Notes: generated by a model from the sequence alone, not told the origin. 50,457 nt of DNA from Verrucomicrobiota bacterium (GCA_003218945.1 QHPE01000162.1:4622-55078); one strand, 5' to 3'. Positions 20,755 through 30,733 are shown, counted from the stretch's first letter. Made by a program: numbers and translations.

Positions 20755-21291
20755 ATGGGTAAGCCAGCGCATGTTCCTGCGATTCTGCGGGAGCCGCGTC
20801 GCCATCGCTATCTTAAGCTCATTGCGCTCTTCAAGATCAGTAAAGGCGTGCTGCTGCTTTTGCTCGGTGTTTCGCTCCTCTTCCTGAATTCACGCACCCG
20901 CTGGATGGATGCCATGTCGGACTGGACCGCTGACGAAATTCTGATGAAGCATAGCAAGGCCATCCACTACTTGCTCAATAAACTGCAAGGCGTGCTCGCA
21001 GGCGGCGTGGTGCGGGGCACTGGTTTTTTGGCGCTCCTTTACGCGGCGGTTCTTTTTACGGAAGGAATCGGCGTTTACATGGAGCAGCGATGGGCGGAAT
21101 TGTTGATGATATTTGCGACGGCAGCGTTGATCCCGCTCGAAGTACGGAATGTTTGGCATCATCCGGATTTGGTCGGGGTGCTCATTCTGCTGGCGAACTG
21201 TTTCATTGTTTGGTTCCTATATTGCATCATCAAACGAGACAAAACGGAACCGCAAGTCTCAAAGGCGCCAGAGGTGGTGGAAACTTGTTAG
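20755..21291 (+). CDS. DUF2127-like membrane protein
   Basis: Hydrophobic helices; LKLIALFKISKGVLLLLLGVSLLFL; GVYMEQRWAELLMIFATAALIPLEV. Confidence 0.75.
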   Translation: MGKPAHVPAILREPRRHRYLKLIALFKISKGVLLLLLGVSLLFLNSRTRWMDAMSDWTADEILMKHSKAIHYLLNKLQGVLAGGVVRGTGFLALLYAAVLFTEGIGVYMEQRWAELLMIFATAALIPLEVRNVWHHPDLVGVLILLANCFIVWFLYCIIKRDKTEPQVSKAPEVVETC

Positions 21292-21292
21292 G

Positions 21293-21535
21293 CCGGTCTG
21301 CGGATTTTCGCTGCAAAACAGCGCAATTGTGCGCAACGGGTTACCAATCCGAAAGGGCTAAGACACCTAGCGTCCGCAACGGTGCGCAAGCCTGTGAAAG
21401 CACGCGCAAAAAGTCATTCTTGAATTATGAGTCCCCTGCCCTAACCGCTGAGCTACAGGCCCTGCGCGCTGACCCACGAACATCGAACATCCAACGTTCA
21501 ACGTCCAATGATTGGGCTGCGTCTTTTGCAAACCA
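21293..21535. repeat. Copy 2 of the tRNA-half-containing repeat
   Basis: Aligns by eye with 17725-17960: GGTCTG..GCTGCAAAAC..., CTAAGACACCTAGCGTCCGCA, tRNA 5' half at 21424-21462 (one internal mismatch), CACGAACATCGAACATCCAACGTTCAACGTCCAAT. Confidence 0.75.
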
Positions 21536-21537
21536 TC

Positions 21538-21715
21538 ACATCTGTCATTCTGAGCGAAGCGAAGCTGCAACGCAGCGGGCGCAGTCCGCGAGGCCAGGCT
21601 TTCAATCTCAGTTCAATTCTGCCCGATCCGGCACAAAGAAACAGACGAGACATGTTTGAAAGATTCACCTCAAGCTTCGCATTTCGTTGCAGCTCTTCGC
21701 TCAACATGACAACGC
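21538..21715. repeat. Second copy of the TGTCATTC(C/T)GAGCGAAG composite repeat
   Basis: TGTCATTCTGAGCGAAGCGAAGCTGCAACGCAGCGGGCGCAGTCCGCGAGGCCAGGCTTTCAATC...GCATTTCGTTGCAGCTCTTCGCTCAACATGACA. Confidence 0.7.
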
Positions 21716-21767
21716 TATTGTGAATGAGCTTTCGTAAGTTTCGCCTGCACACGCCAAAACGTGCGAC

Positions 21768-23441
21768 TTGGCAGCCTGTTTAAATTTTCTTTGCCGATTG
21801 CTCATCCCGATTTGGAATCATGAAGTGATTCGCGGAAGCCTCGCTGTCGTCGAAATCGTAATTCTCAGCACGCTGGTCCTCGCAACGCGCTGCGCGAATT
21901 ATCAGGACGTCTTTGTCGCCGGGAACGTTTACTTCGTTGATTCGGATTGTTACGCGCGCATGACGCGCGTGCGGGTGTGCGCGACAAAGCCGGGACTGAT
22001 CCTCCGCCATCATGATTTTGAGAATTTCCCGCAAGGGACGACTCCACACACAACGGCGCCGTTAGATTATTTGATTCTAGGGCTGGCGCTTCCGTTGAAA
22101 CCATTCACCGCGCAGCCACTCGACATGGCGGGAGCCTTTGTTTCGCCACTGCTTGCGCTAACCGGCGCCTGGTTCCTCTGGTGGTGGTCGCGACGAATGA
22201 AATTCCGGTACCGTTGGGTAGTGCTGATCCTGTTTGCGATCAGCCCGATTCTCGTTCATGGGACGGAGGTAGGCAGGCCCGATCATCAGTCGTTACTAAT
22301 CCTGCTGGTCACGATCGGAATTTGCGCGGAGTGGCGCTTGCAAACAGCAGCCGACCCGCCTTCGCGCAGCTCCGGCGCGGCAGGCACGGCTGCCGCTACA
22401 GAACTGAACAGATTGGCTGTGGTCAGCGGAGCCGCGTGGGGGTTCGCGCTATGGGTGTCCGCTTACGAACCACCGGTGCTCTTCTTCATTGTGTTAGTCA
22501 CGAGTTTTCTACTGAATCCGCGGGCGCTTTTCGGACAAGATCGGCGCGCAGGATGGATATTGTTCGCGACGATTATCGCGGCTGCACTTCTGATTGAGCG
22601 ACGTGCGCCGTCGTTCGCGATCCCTGAATCGAGCGCGATTTTCAAAAACTGGGCGAGCACGATTGGCGAGCTCGCGCACGTTTCACCGGCAAACCCGGTC
22701 TGGTTTCGCTGGTGCGGGTACCTGGTGTTGCTCGCGCCTTTCTTGATCTGGATCAGCGTCAGGGCGCGAAAAGATGGTGCGGAGGGACTGCACGCCCTAG
22801 CGATTTATGTGCTCTCGATCGCCACCTATTTCTTGACGATCTGGCAGGCGCGCTGGGCTTATTTTTTTGTTTTGATTTTTGCGTTAGCGCTTCCAGAGCT
22901 GCTCGCGCCAATCAAATCGGGCACAGCAGTGTGGATTGCATTTGTGTTGTCGATGTTTCCCGTTTTGCGTGATTGGGACGAAACGCTTTGGCCGAACGAA
23001 ACGCAACTGGCGAGCCACTTGGAAAAGCAGGTTGAATCGGCGCAAATTCGCGAGGTTGCGCTCACGTTGGCCTCATCTGAGTTGCAACCTTTCCTTGCAC
23101 CGTGGTGGCTTTCACCCTCCATCGCTTATTGGTCGGGGCAGCCCGGGATAGCGGGAAGCTCGCATGAAAGCCTGGAGGGGATCGAGGATAGCGCGCGTTT
23201 TTTTCTTTCTGACGATCAGGAACGAGCGCGCTCAATTCTCCACAACGACAACGTGGCGTGGGTTTTCGCGTACGATTCGCAACGCGTAACGCAAAACTCG
23301 GCAGCCGTCCTGAACGAGGCAGTTCCTACCGGTCCCCTCTGCCGCGTTTTGGATCGAACCCCTAGCCATGCACCGCCGTTTCTGATTTTTTCCGCGCAAA
23401 CGCCAGCGTGCAAGCTCTACCGGGTGAACATCGAAAGGTAA
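21768..23441 (+). CDS. STT3/PglB-like GT-C family membrane glycosyltransferase (start uncertain)
   Basis: N-terminal acidic motif VDSDCYARMTRVR, HTTAPLDYLILGLALP, EVGRPDHQSLLILL, multiple TM helices. Confidence 0.65.
   Translation: MAACLNFLCRLLIPIWNHEVIRGSLAVVEIVILSTLVLATRCANYQDVFVAGNVYFVDSDCYARMTRVRVCATKPGLILRHHDFENFPQGTTPHTTAPLDYLILGLALPLKPFTAQPLDMAGAFVSPLLALTGAWFLWWWSRRMKFRYRWVVLILFAISPILVHGTEVGRPDHQSLLILLVTIGICAEWRLQTAADPPSRSSGAAGTAAATELNRLAVVSGAAWGFALWVSAYEPPVLFFIVLVTSFLLNPRALFGQDRRAGWILFATIIAAALLIERRAPSFAIPESSAIFKNWASTIGELAHVSPANPVWFRWCGYLVLLAPFLIWISVRARKDGAEGLHALAIYVLSIATYFLTIWQARWAYFFVLIFALALPELLAPIKSGTAVWIAFVLSMFPVLRDWDETLWPNETQLASHLEKQVESAQIREVALTLASSELQPFLAPWWLSPSIAYWSGQPGIAGSSHESLEGIEDSARFFLSDDQERARSILHNDNVAWVFAYDSQRVTQNSAAVLNEAVPTGPLCRVLDRTPSHAPPFLIFSAQTPACKLYRVNIER
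22377..22400 (-). repeat. REP-like element in frame inside the STT3-like CDS
   Basis: Reverse complement TGTAGCGGCAGCCGTGCCTGCCGC shares the TGTAGCGGCAG head with the REP at 4758; translated as AAGTAAATE. Confidence 0.6.
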
Positions 23442-23511
23442 AAAGAAAAAACTTTTCACTCAGAAAAGAGAATCCGTTGACAGGCATCGACGAGTGTCAC
23501 ATTACTACCAG

Positions 23512-24072
23512 ATGCTCAAAAGATTCGTCCCGCAAAGGCCGGCGCCCCCGATTCGAGAAGAACCACGGACTCCGGTTCCGGATGACCACGATCATCTTGC
23601 GAGTCGCGAAGAGTCAGCACCAAAACCAACTACAATCGATAATTCAAATCCAAAACCTAATCCTATGGCAGACCACGGAGGCAAAGACATCCTTTCGAGC
23701 GATGTCGAAATCAAAGGCTCGATCAAGTTCCAGAAAGAACTGCTCATCGACGGTAAAGTCGAGGGTGACATCAACTCGGACGGCGTTTTGACGGTCGGTG
23801 AAAACGCTGAGATTCGGGGTGAAATCAAAACCAAATCGATCACCGTCTATGGCAAAGTGCACGGCAATATCACCGTTGGCGAACGGTGCGAGCTGAAATC
23901 CAAATGCGTGTTGCAGGGAGATCTCAAAGCAGCGCGTCTTGTGATTGAAGAAGGAGCGACTTTTATCGGGAAATCGGAAGTCACCACCGGCGCGTATTCG
24001 GCAAAAGCCGCCCAGCGGCCGGAAGTTGTTCGGTCCAGCGAGCCAATCAAGGCGGCATTCGGGCGCGCCTAA
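23512..24072 (+). CDS. Bactofilin
   Basis: DILSSDVEIKGSIKFQKELLIDGKVEGDINSDGVLTVGENAEIRGEIKTKSITVYGKVHGNITVGERCELKSKCVLQGDLKAARLVIEEGATFIG. Confidence 0.92.
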   Translation: MLKRFVPQRPAPPIREEPRTPVPDDHDHLASREESAPKPTTIDNSNPKPNPMADHGGKDILSSDVEIKGSIKFQKELLIDGKVEGDINSDGVLTVGENAEIRGEIKTKSITVYGKVHGNITVGERCELKSKCVLQGDLKAARLVIEEGATFIGKSEVTTGAYSAKAAQRPEVVRSSEPIKAAFGRA

Positions 24073-24096
24073 AGAAAGGTTTCGGCAAAGAATCCA

Positions 24097-24942
24097 GTGG
24101 CCAATCCGTCGCCTGCAAAAGTCAGTGCGGAATGTCCGCACTGCGGCTTCAAGCAGATGGAATACGCGGCGGCGAAGAGTTCGATCTGTCGCCAGTGCAG
24201 CCGTTCTTTTTCTCCGTTTGCGCCGAAGCCCGGTCTGAAGCTGCGGACGACGGAAGAAACGCCAGCCCAAGAGACTTCCTCCTCGATCTTTGGCCGGCTC
24301 GAGGATTTTTGGAAGCGGCAAACCAGTTCTCTCGTCGAGTGTTTCGAATGTAAACGCAAACAGCAGGTCTCTGGCGCCGCAAGTTCGACAATCTGCCCCT
24401 CATGCAGCGCGCATATTGATCTGCGCGATTACAAAATCGTCAGTGGATTCAGTCGAAGCATTCGCACTCGCGGCAACGTGCATCTTTCGGGCAAAGGCGA
24501 TTTGGCCAGCAGTAGTGTGGTTTGCCGATCGGCTCTAATCGAAGGCAGGCTGCGCGGCAATCTTCATTGCGACGATACCGCGACGATCAGTTATTCAGGC
24601 AAAATTCCGGGCCGCATCAGCGCTCGACACGTGGTCGTCGAGCGGAAATCCGATATTCACTGTTTTCGAACAGTTCGCGGGGAGAATATCGAAATCAAAG
24701 GCAGGATGTCTGGAGAAATCATCGCTCAAACGGTGACGGTCCATAAAAAGGGATCACTGGAAGGCGATGTCACCGCGCGAGCGATCAGCGTGGAAAAAGG
24801 CGGGATGTTTTCCGGCCAGCTCGCCATCGGTCAAGTCGGCCTGACACAAGGGGAATTGCTGCAGGAACGGCCAGCGATTGCCTCACAAACAACCGAGTCC
24901 AGTTTCCCAGATCCGGTGGCGCGCCCATTGCCGGCGACGTAG
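24097..24942 (+). CDS. Bactofilin-like protein with two N-terminal zinc ribbons
   Basis: CPHC-x17-CRQC and CFEC-x16-CPSC, then a bactofilin-like beta-helix (GNVHLSGKGDLASSSVVCRSALIEGRLRGNLHCDDTATISYSGKIPGRISARHVVVERKS...). Confidence 0.8.
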   Translation: MANPSPAKVSAECPHCGFKQMEYAAAKSSICRQCSRSFSPFAPKPGLKLRTTEETPAQETSSSIFGRLEDFWKRQTSSLVECFECKRKQQVSGAASSTICPSCSAHIDLRDYKIVSGFSRSIRTRGNVHLSGKGDLASSSVVCRSALIEGRLRGNLHCDDTATISYSGKIPGRISARHVVVERKSDIHCFRTVRGENIEIKGRMSGEIIAQTVTVHKKGSLEGDVTARAISVEKGGMFSGQLAIGQVGLTQGELLQERPAIASQTTESSFPDPVARPLPAT

Positions 24943-24956
24943 CAACCATCAGGTTC

Positions 24957-25376
24957 ATGCGAAGACTGCATCCACGCAGTCCTTACGAAAGACTCGGCGG
25001 TTATGTTCATCTGCCGCGTTTGATCGATAAGGCCAGGCTGCACCGGAAAGGCTTGCTTGACGGTTACAACTATAAAACCGTCGGGTTCGACAAACATTTG
25101 CTGACATTCCTTAAAATCGACGGCGACGTATTTGAAGAGATCGCCAACAAGCTTGAACATGACGAAGCAATTTCGGCGTGGGTACAGAAAAACGGAGTGC
25201 AACATTCGCCAGAAGCCATCGAACAGTGGAACCACGCGATGATTTCGCGTCATCCTGATACGGCCGCGAAAAAAGCGCGCTTCCAGCATTTTCTCAAAGA
25301 AGCAGGCGGCGAAAGTCGCAAAGATATCCGGACCTATTTCGATCTGATCGAGTTTGATGAAGGACGATTGAAATGA
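24957..25376 (+). CDS. DUF5069-like protein
   Basis: RSPYERLGGYVHLPRLIDKARLHRKGLLDGYNYKTVGFDKHLLTFLKID. Confidence 0.8.
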   Translation: MRRLHPRSPYERLGGYVHLPRLIDKARLHRKGLLDGYNYKTVGFDKHLLTFLKIDGDVFEEIANKLEHDEAISAWVQKNGVQHSPEAIEQWNHAMISRHPDTAAKKARFQHFLKEAGGESRKDIRTYFDLIEFDEGRLK

Positions 25377-25385
25377 ACGCTATTA

Positions 25386-25442
25386 GCTAAGGCGTTACGT
25401 CGTTACATCGGTTTCTGTTGTAACCGCGTAACTGTTTTAACG
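25386..25442. repeat. GTTAC/GTAAC short-period inverted repeat between convergent genes
   Basis: GGCGTTACGTCGTTACATCGGTTTCTGTTGTAACCGCGTAACTGTTTTAACGG. Confidence 0.55.
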
Positions 25443-25443
25443 G

Positions 25444-26193
25444 TCACCCTGCCGAAGCGAATATCCTGTCCGCGTTCTCTAACGTTTCTTTGCTGCCGAT
25501 ATCGAGCCATTTGCCTTTGATCTGGAAGGTCTTCACCGGTTTTCGCGGGTAGAGCCACTGCACGAAACGGCCGGGCTGATCTGCATTATTTCCCGCAGCC
25601 AGATACGTCCTCAAAAGCGAGAGGACCGGAGGCGAGTAATAATAAAGAGCTATCGCTGCGAGTGTCCCGTGCGGATTCTGTGGTTTTTCCTCAAAGCGGG
25701 TGATGATTCCTTCGGCATCAACGGTGATGTTACCGTACTTCTTGATCGCTTCAGTGTCGGCGACGTCATGCACCGCAACGGTTACTTCGCTGCCTTTGGC
25801 GTACGCCACAAAATCTGCCAGCGAATCCGTGAATAAATTATCGCCGGCGGCGATTAACAAGCTGCTTCCGGACAGGTTCTCTTGCGCGATTACGAAATCA
25901 ATATCTCCGATTGCGCCAAGCTTGTCGTTATCGCTGGTGGAACCGTCGTTAACGATTTTGAATTTCAGTTCTGGATGACGTTTTTGGTACTGCTGACTCC
26001 ACGCTTGGAAATCCGCCGCGAATTTATCGTTGGTCACGACATAAATTGTTTCCAGGTCGGGACTGCCAACAAGATTGTCCACCAGCCACTCGATGATGGG
26101 TTTGCCTCCAATCACGAGCAGCGGTTTCGCTTTATTCAGCGTCAACGGGTGAAGGCGCGTGGCGTACCCGGCAGCGAGAATCAGAACGTTCAT
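25444..26193 (-). CDS. Sugar-1-phosphate nucleotidyltransferase (RmlA/GlmU-like)
   Basis: MNVLILAAGYATRLHPLTLNKAKPLLVIGGKPIIEWLVDNL; GKWLDIGSKETLENAD. Confidence 0.9.
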   Translation of the reverse strand: MNVLILAAGYATRLHPLTLNKAKPLLVIGGKPIIEWLVDNLVGSPDLETIYVVTNDKFAADFQAWSQQYQKRHPELKFKIVNDGSTSDNDKLGAIGDIDFVIAQENLSGSSLLIAAGDNLFTDSLADFVAYAKGSEVTVAVHDVADTEAIKKYGNITVDAEGIITRFEEKPQNPHGTLAAIALYYYSPPVLSLLRTYLAAGNNADQPGRFVQWLYPRKPVKTFQIKGKWLDIGSKETLENADRIFASAG

Positions 26194-26252
26194 GAGATCA
26201 AGACAGTTGGCAACGAGGCGGGAAAACGCTCCTGTTTTCTTTAATGTTTTGG

Positions 26253-29006
26253 CTAGCCGCGCAAAATCGCATGCTTCAGATGCTGCTGGACCGCCCGTAT
26301 CCGTTGCAAATCGGCAATCTTTGCGTGACTGAAAGCATCCACCGCATAAAGCGTATCGATCGCCGCGCCGGCCTGGGTATTAATTCGAAAAAGCGGGACC
26401 AAGATATTCTCGCGATCAAGGCAGCTGAGCACATCATAAAGCAGTCCGATACGGTCCGCGGCTTGAAATTCAATCAGTGTGTAAGTCGGATGCGTTTTGT
26501 TGTCGATGGTGATGCGCGTGGGAAATTCAATGCCGACGGCCGGGCGAAGGCTCGAGCGCTTCGCTTTTTCGATCGGTGGGCCAAAATCGAAGGTCTCGTC
26601 CTCGAGCGCTCGCTGCAGCGTTCGTTCTACCAGGTCGAAATCGCGCGGACTCGAAACGGGTCGCGCCTTCGTATCACAAACACGGAAAACGCCAAGCACC
26701 GCATTGTCGTCACGTGGAAAAATATCGGCGCTCAAAATGTTTAACGGAACGACGGAAAACGAGCCTGCGACTTTCGCCAGAAGCCGTTCACGTTCCCACG
26801 TGCAGAAGGCCATCACAGTGTGCCCCTCCTCGGGAACGACCTTCCATTCGACCGCTGGAGCGAGCGGAAATTCTCTTGCACTTAAAATGTTCTCCAGAAA
26901 CGACCGAAACAATTTTACGTGCTCGACGATCTCCGGCACGCTGGTGGCACGGAAATAGTGGTCGGGCATGTATTCAAAGTGCGATTCGATTTCCTCCGCG
27001 TACTCTGGTGAAAGATTCTCGGCAACAGAGGCGCGCAAGCTTTCCCGGGCAATTCTGGTTTGTTCATGATAAGATTTCCGATCGGCAAGGTAACGCGAGC
27101 TGTCGTGAAACAACTGCCACACGAGCGATTCCTTCCAATCGGACCAGGTATCCGCGCTTGTACCCTGGCCATCGGCTAGAGTCAGCAGCATCAGGGCATC
27201 CAGGTTTTTCTGCTCTTTAATGATTTGCGCAAATTCCATCACTGTGGTGGGGTCATCGAGATTTCTCTGCTGCGCCATCTTGGACATAGTGAGATGGTGA
27301 TCGACCAGCAGTATGAGCGATTTCCGCTGCTCGGGTGTCAATTGCAAACGGGCGGCGACCCGCTGAGCGAACAGTGCGCTCGCTTCCGAGTGTGGCCGGC
27401 CAACAGCTTTACCGCTGTCGTGCAAGAGCAGTGCAAGATAGAGCACAAAGGGATCCGGGAGTCGCTCAAACAATTTGCGATAATGAATCAGCTTCGGATC
27501 ATCGGTCTTTGCCAGCGCATCAAGTTTGTCGATGCATACCAGCGTGTGCTCGTCGGCGGTATACCGATGCAAGAACTCGTGCTGCACAAGGCAGGTGAGC
27601 TGACCAAATTCGGGAATGTAGCGGCCAAGAAAATCGACACGGTGCATCATTCGCAAGATGCGACCTACTCTGCCTTTCTGGGACAGAATCGATTTGAAGA
27701 TCGCACGCGGCCCGCGCGCGTATTGATATGTCCGGGTCACGTGCCGCAGGCTTCTGCTCAAAAAATCCTCCAGCTCCGGACTAATATCCACCTCGTGTTC
27801 TTGCGCCAGCTCAAACGCGCGCATTATCTGCTCGGGATCATTGCGAAAAACATCGCGACGCGCCGGGTGCAATTGTTTGTTTTCGATAAAGAAAAACTGA
27901 CCAAGCGGGGTCTTGTTGGCTCGTGCTAATGGAAGGAAACTGAAAAGGGAGCGTGTCTTGCTCGTGACGTGTCCGCGCACGAATTGCTGGGTAATCCGCT
28001 CGGTTACGCGCAGGATGTTTCTCGTGTGACCGTAGTAGTCCCGCATGAGCGATTCACTGCGGAGCTGGCCTTTGCGAGCGGAATACCCAAGCCGGCTGGC
28101 GATTTGTTCCTGCAAATTAAGATGCAGTATGTCTGTGGCGCGCCCGGTCGCGTAATGCAAGTCTGTGCGCAGGCGCAGAAGAAAATCGTATGCTCTCTCG
28201 ATCCGGCGTTGATCGCTTTCGCTCAGCCAGTCTTTGCCGACCAGTTGGTTGGTACTCAGAGAACCCTCTTTAAAGTAGGTGATCCAAAGCAGATTTTGAT
28301 AGTCGCGCAGCCCGCCGCAGCCACTCTTCAGATTTGGTTCTTGCAGAAAAACACTGTCGCCGAATTTTTTGTGGCGGGCGACTTGATCGTCCATGCGCAT
28401 CTCGACGTAGTCACGTTCGTGGCCCACAACGCATTTTGCGCGAAACTGCTCCCGAAATTCTCGAGCCAGCTGGGTGTCACCCGCGAGGAATTGCGCCTCC
28501 AGCATTGCGGTCTTCGTGCGCATATCGCTGTTAGCCTGGGCAATGGCTTCTTTGATCGAACGCGTGGAGTGTCCGACTTTGAATCCGCTGTCCCACAAAA
28601 GATACAGGATTTGGTTCACCATCTCTTTCAACCGCGGCGAAACCTCCGCGGACTGTCGATGCAAGAGCATCACATCTACGTCGCTGAACGGATTGAGCTC
28701 ACCCCGGCCATATCCGCCAAGAGCAATGAGCGCCAGGGGCAGCTCAAGCTCGCCATTTTCGCGAGCAGCAACGGACGACGCAGCACCGAAAGCGTATCGC
28801 AACAAAACATTCACCAGTTCGGCTCGGCGCGCGCAAATCTCGCGTCCGCTACCACCGGCCTGGTGCCTTAGGCGCAACCGGTGCTCTTCGACCTTGAGAA
28901 ATTTTTTGTAGAGCGGCAACACCTCGGTGGGACGTCTTGCGCCTGTCGGGGCAAGCCGGCTTTCGGCGTGCGCCAGAACTTTCTCCAGTTCTCGAGATGC
29001 TTTCAT
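26253..29006 (-). CDS. glnD: [Protein-PII] uridylyltransferase / UTase-removing enzyme
   Basis: 917 aa; NTase GGYGRGELNPFSDVDVMLL; HD LLLHDSGKAVGRPHSE; C-terminal ACT-like domains. Confidence 0.93.
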   Translation of the reverse strand: MKASRELEKVLAHAESRLAPTGARRPTEVLPLYKKFLKVEEHRLRLRHQAGGSGREICARRAELVNVLLRYAFGAASSVAARENGELELPLALIALGGYGRGELNPFSDVDVMLLHRQSAEVSPRLKEMVNQILYLLWDSGFKVGHSTRSIKEAIAQANSDMRTKTAMLEAQFLAGDTQLAREFREQFRAKCVVGHERDYVEMRMDDQVARHKKFGDSVFLQEPNLKSGCGGLRDYQNLLWITYFKEGSLSTNQLVGKDWLSESDQRRIERAYDFLLRLRTDLHYATGRATDILHLNLQEQIASRLGYSARKGQLRSESLMRDYYGHTRNILRVTERITQQFVRGHVTSKTRSLFSFLPLARANKTPLGQFFFIENKQLHPARRDVFRNDPEQIMRAFELAQEHEVDISPELEDFLSRSLRHVTRTYQYARGPRAIFKSILSQKGRVGRILRMMHRVDFLGRYIPEFGQLTCLVQHEFLHRYTADEHTLVCIDKLDALAKTDDPKLIHYRKLFERLPDPFVLYLALLLHDSGKAVGRPHSEASALFAQRVAARLQLTPEQRKSLILLVDHHLTMSKMAQQRNLDDPTTVMEFAQIIKEQKNLDALMLLTLADGQGTSADTWSDWKESLVWQLFHDSSRYLADRKSYHEQTRIARESLRASVAENLSPEYAEEIESHFEYMPDHYFRATSVPEIVEHVKLFRSFLENILSAREFPLAPAVEWKVVPEEGHTVMAFCTWERERLLAKVAGSFSVVPLNILSADIFPRDDNAVLGVFRVCDTKARPVSSPRDFDLVERTLQRALEDETFDFGPPIEKAKRSSLRPAVGIEFPTRITIDNKTHPTYTLIEFQAADRIGLLYDVLSCLDRENILVPLFRINTQAGAAIDTLYAVDAFSHAKIADLQRIRAVQQHLKHAILRG

Positions 29007-29068
29007 TGCGTACGGTGGGGGAACAATTTAAGTCGGAAATCCAAAATCAAAACTGCGCATCGTTGCGC

Positions 29069-29141
29069 TGTAGGGTGCGCTGTCCTCAGCGCATCGGCGG
29101 TTGGTATCGAATAAGACTCCGCTGAGACAGGGGACGCTACA
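29069..29141. repeat. REPIN-like inverted REP pair between glnD and apt
   Basis: CTGTAGGGTGCGCTGTCCTCAGCGCATC ... ACTCCGCTGAGACAGGGGACGCTACAAA. Confidence 0.65.
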
Positions 29142-29148
29142 AACCAGT

Positions 29149-29679
29149 TCAGTATTTCAGAAATGAAGTGACTGGCGTGGGCTCGAGTTGTTTGCGTCCG
29201 TGCAGGAATTGCAGCTCAATTAGAAATTGCGCTTCGAGGAGATCTCCTCCGGCTTTCCGGATCAGGACAGCCGCAGCAGCTGACGTTCCACCAGTAGCCA
29301 GCAAATCATCCACGAGCACGACTCGCTCGCCCGCTGTCACGGCGTCCGTATGCATTTCCATTTCCGCCTGGCCGTACTCCAGCGAATACTTGGCGGTCGC
29401 AGTCATGTACGGGAGTTTGCCGCGCTTGCGGATCGGAACAAACCCAATGCCAAGTTCGTATGCCACAGTCGATCCGAAAAGAAAACCGCGTGCGTCGATC
29501 CCGACGATTTTATCGATATTTTTCCCACGACAGCGCTCCAGGAACAAATCAATCGACGCCCGGAACAGAAGTGGGTCGCTCAAGATGGGGGTAATGTCTT
29601 TAAACACGATTCCTTTTTTTGGAAAATCCCGCACGTCGCGTACGGCGGCACGGAGTTGTTCGACGAGCGCAGAGGGCAT
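29149..29679 (-). CDS. apt: Adenine phosphoribosyltransferase
   Basis: VRDFPKKGIVFKDITPIL; IVGIDARGFLFGSTVAYELGIGFVPIRKRGKLPY; VVLVDDLLATGGTSAAA. Confidence 0.94.
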   Translation of the reverse strand: MPSALVEQLRAAVRDVRDFPKKGIVFKDITPILSDPLLFRASIDLFLERCRGKNIDKIVGIDARGFLFGSTVAYELGIGFVPIRKRGKLPYMTATAKYSLEYGQAEMEMHTDAVTAGERVVLVDDLLATGGTSAAAAVLIRKAGGDLLEAQFLIELQFLHGRKQLEPTPVTSFLKY

Positions 29680-29992
29680 CGGCGCGAACGCTAGCGGTTT
29701 GGCGTAAAACGTCAATATGGCGCGTTACCAGATTACGACGCCTCTGCCTCCTTTCTCCCTGGTTTCTTTTTCTCCAAGCAGGCATCCGCCATCTCTGGAA
29801 GAGCGACGAAAGGACAAAGACGGCCGAAATACCGAGCGCGGAACTACAGCTCAACAAATCCCATAGCAGAACTGGCCGTTGATAATCCCCAACATGGATC
29901 AAATTTCCTGTATTGACTGGTGCTTCCACTCAGGTGGCAGACCCATTGCAGAATTGCCAATTCGGAACGGCAACCTAAGATTAGACTGCCCA

Positions 29993-30733
29993 GTGGACCG
30001 TTATCTTCTCGTTGCTTCGACGATCTGTTTTCTGGCAGCGGTGGTACACACCGTTTTCGAGTTACGTACCGGAGTGTTTCGCACGATGCGATTCAATTTT
30101 TTTTCAATCGGATTAGGCTTTCTTCTCCAGACAGCATTTTTGTCGGTCCGTGGTCATGAGCTAGGGCGTTGTCCAATTACAAACCTATTCGAGGTTTTCA
30201 TCTTTCTCGCCTGGTCGGTAGCGTTCATCTACATGCTGGTAGGGCCGGCGTACCGCCTTTCGCTAATGGGGGCATTCACCGCGCCGCTGGTGTTGTTGCT
30301 CCAGGGTTTTGCTTTAATGGCGCCGATTGACGCTCCTCTGGTGGCCTATGGCGCATTCGCGCTCGCTTGCATTGCGGGCGTCATGTACCTCGTACAGGAA
30401 CGCCAACTCAAGACACACCATTTGCATTCCATCTTTTATTATCTGCCGCCGCTGACCAACCTGTTCGCAGCGATTACGCGCCTGCTGTGGTGGGGCTTTG
30501 CACTCTATACCGCCGGAATTGTGAGCGGGTTTTTTACCGGTCATCCCTTGCCCCGCATCCAGGTGGTGGCCGCGATTGCGCTTTGGCTCCTGTACGCCGC
30601 AATCTTGCAAGCTCGCCACTTGAAGTGGCTTGCGCCAAAACGTGTGGCCGCGCTATGCATCATTGGTTTCAGCGCAGCGTTGGCCCTTTTGTGGGGAATT
30701 ACGTTTACTGCGGAGCTACATCCGATGCCATGA
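29993..30733 (+). CDS. CcsA/HemX-like cytochrome c assembly membrane protein
   Basis: Multiple TM segments; YLVQERQLKTHHLHSIFYYLPPL; W-rich helices; overlaps hemA by ATGA. Confidence 0.8.
   Translation: MDRYLLVASTICFLAAVVHTVFELRTGVFRTMRFNFFSIGLGFLLQTAFLSVRGHELGRCPITNLFEVFIFLAWSVAFIYMLVGPAYRLSLMGAFTAPLVLLLQGFALMAPIDAPLVAYGAFALACIAGVMYLVQERQLKTHHLHSIFYYLPPLTNLFAAITRLLWWGFALYTAGIVSGFFTGHPLPRIQVVAAIALWLLYAAILQARHLKWLAPKRVAALCIIGFSAALALLWGITFTAELHPMP

Noticed and set aside
21090-21659. 189-aa plus ORF spanning copy 2 of the tRNA-half repeat
   Set aside because: The N-terminal half is an out-of-frame shadow of the DUF2127-like gene; only the repeat-encoded middle is conserved with copy 1, and this was reported as a repeat.
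27969-28871. 300-aa plus ORF antisense to glnD
   Set aside because: The opposite strand is clearly GlnD; the antisense ORF has no recognisable domain and is expected in GC-rich coding sequence.
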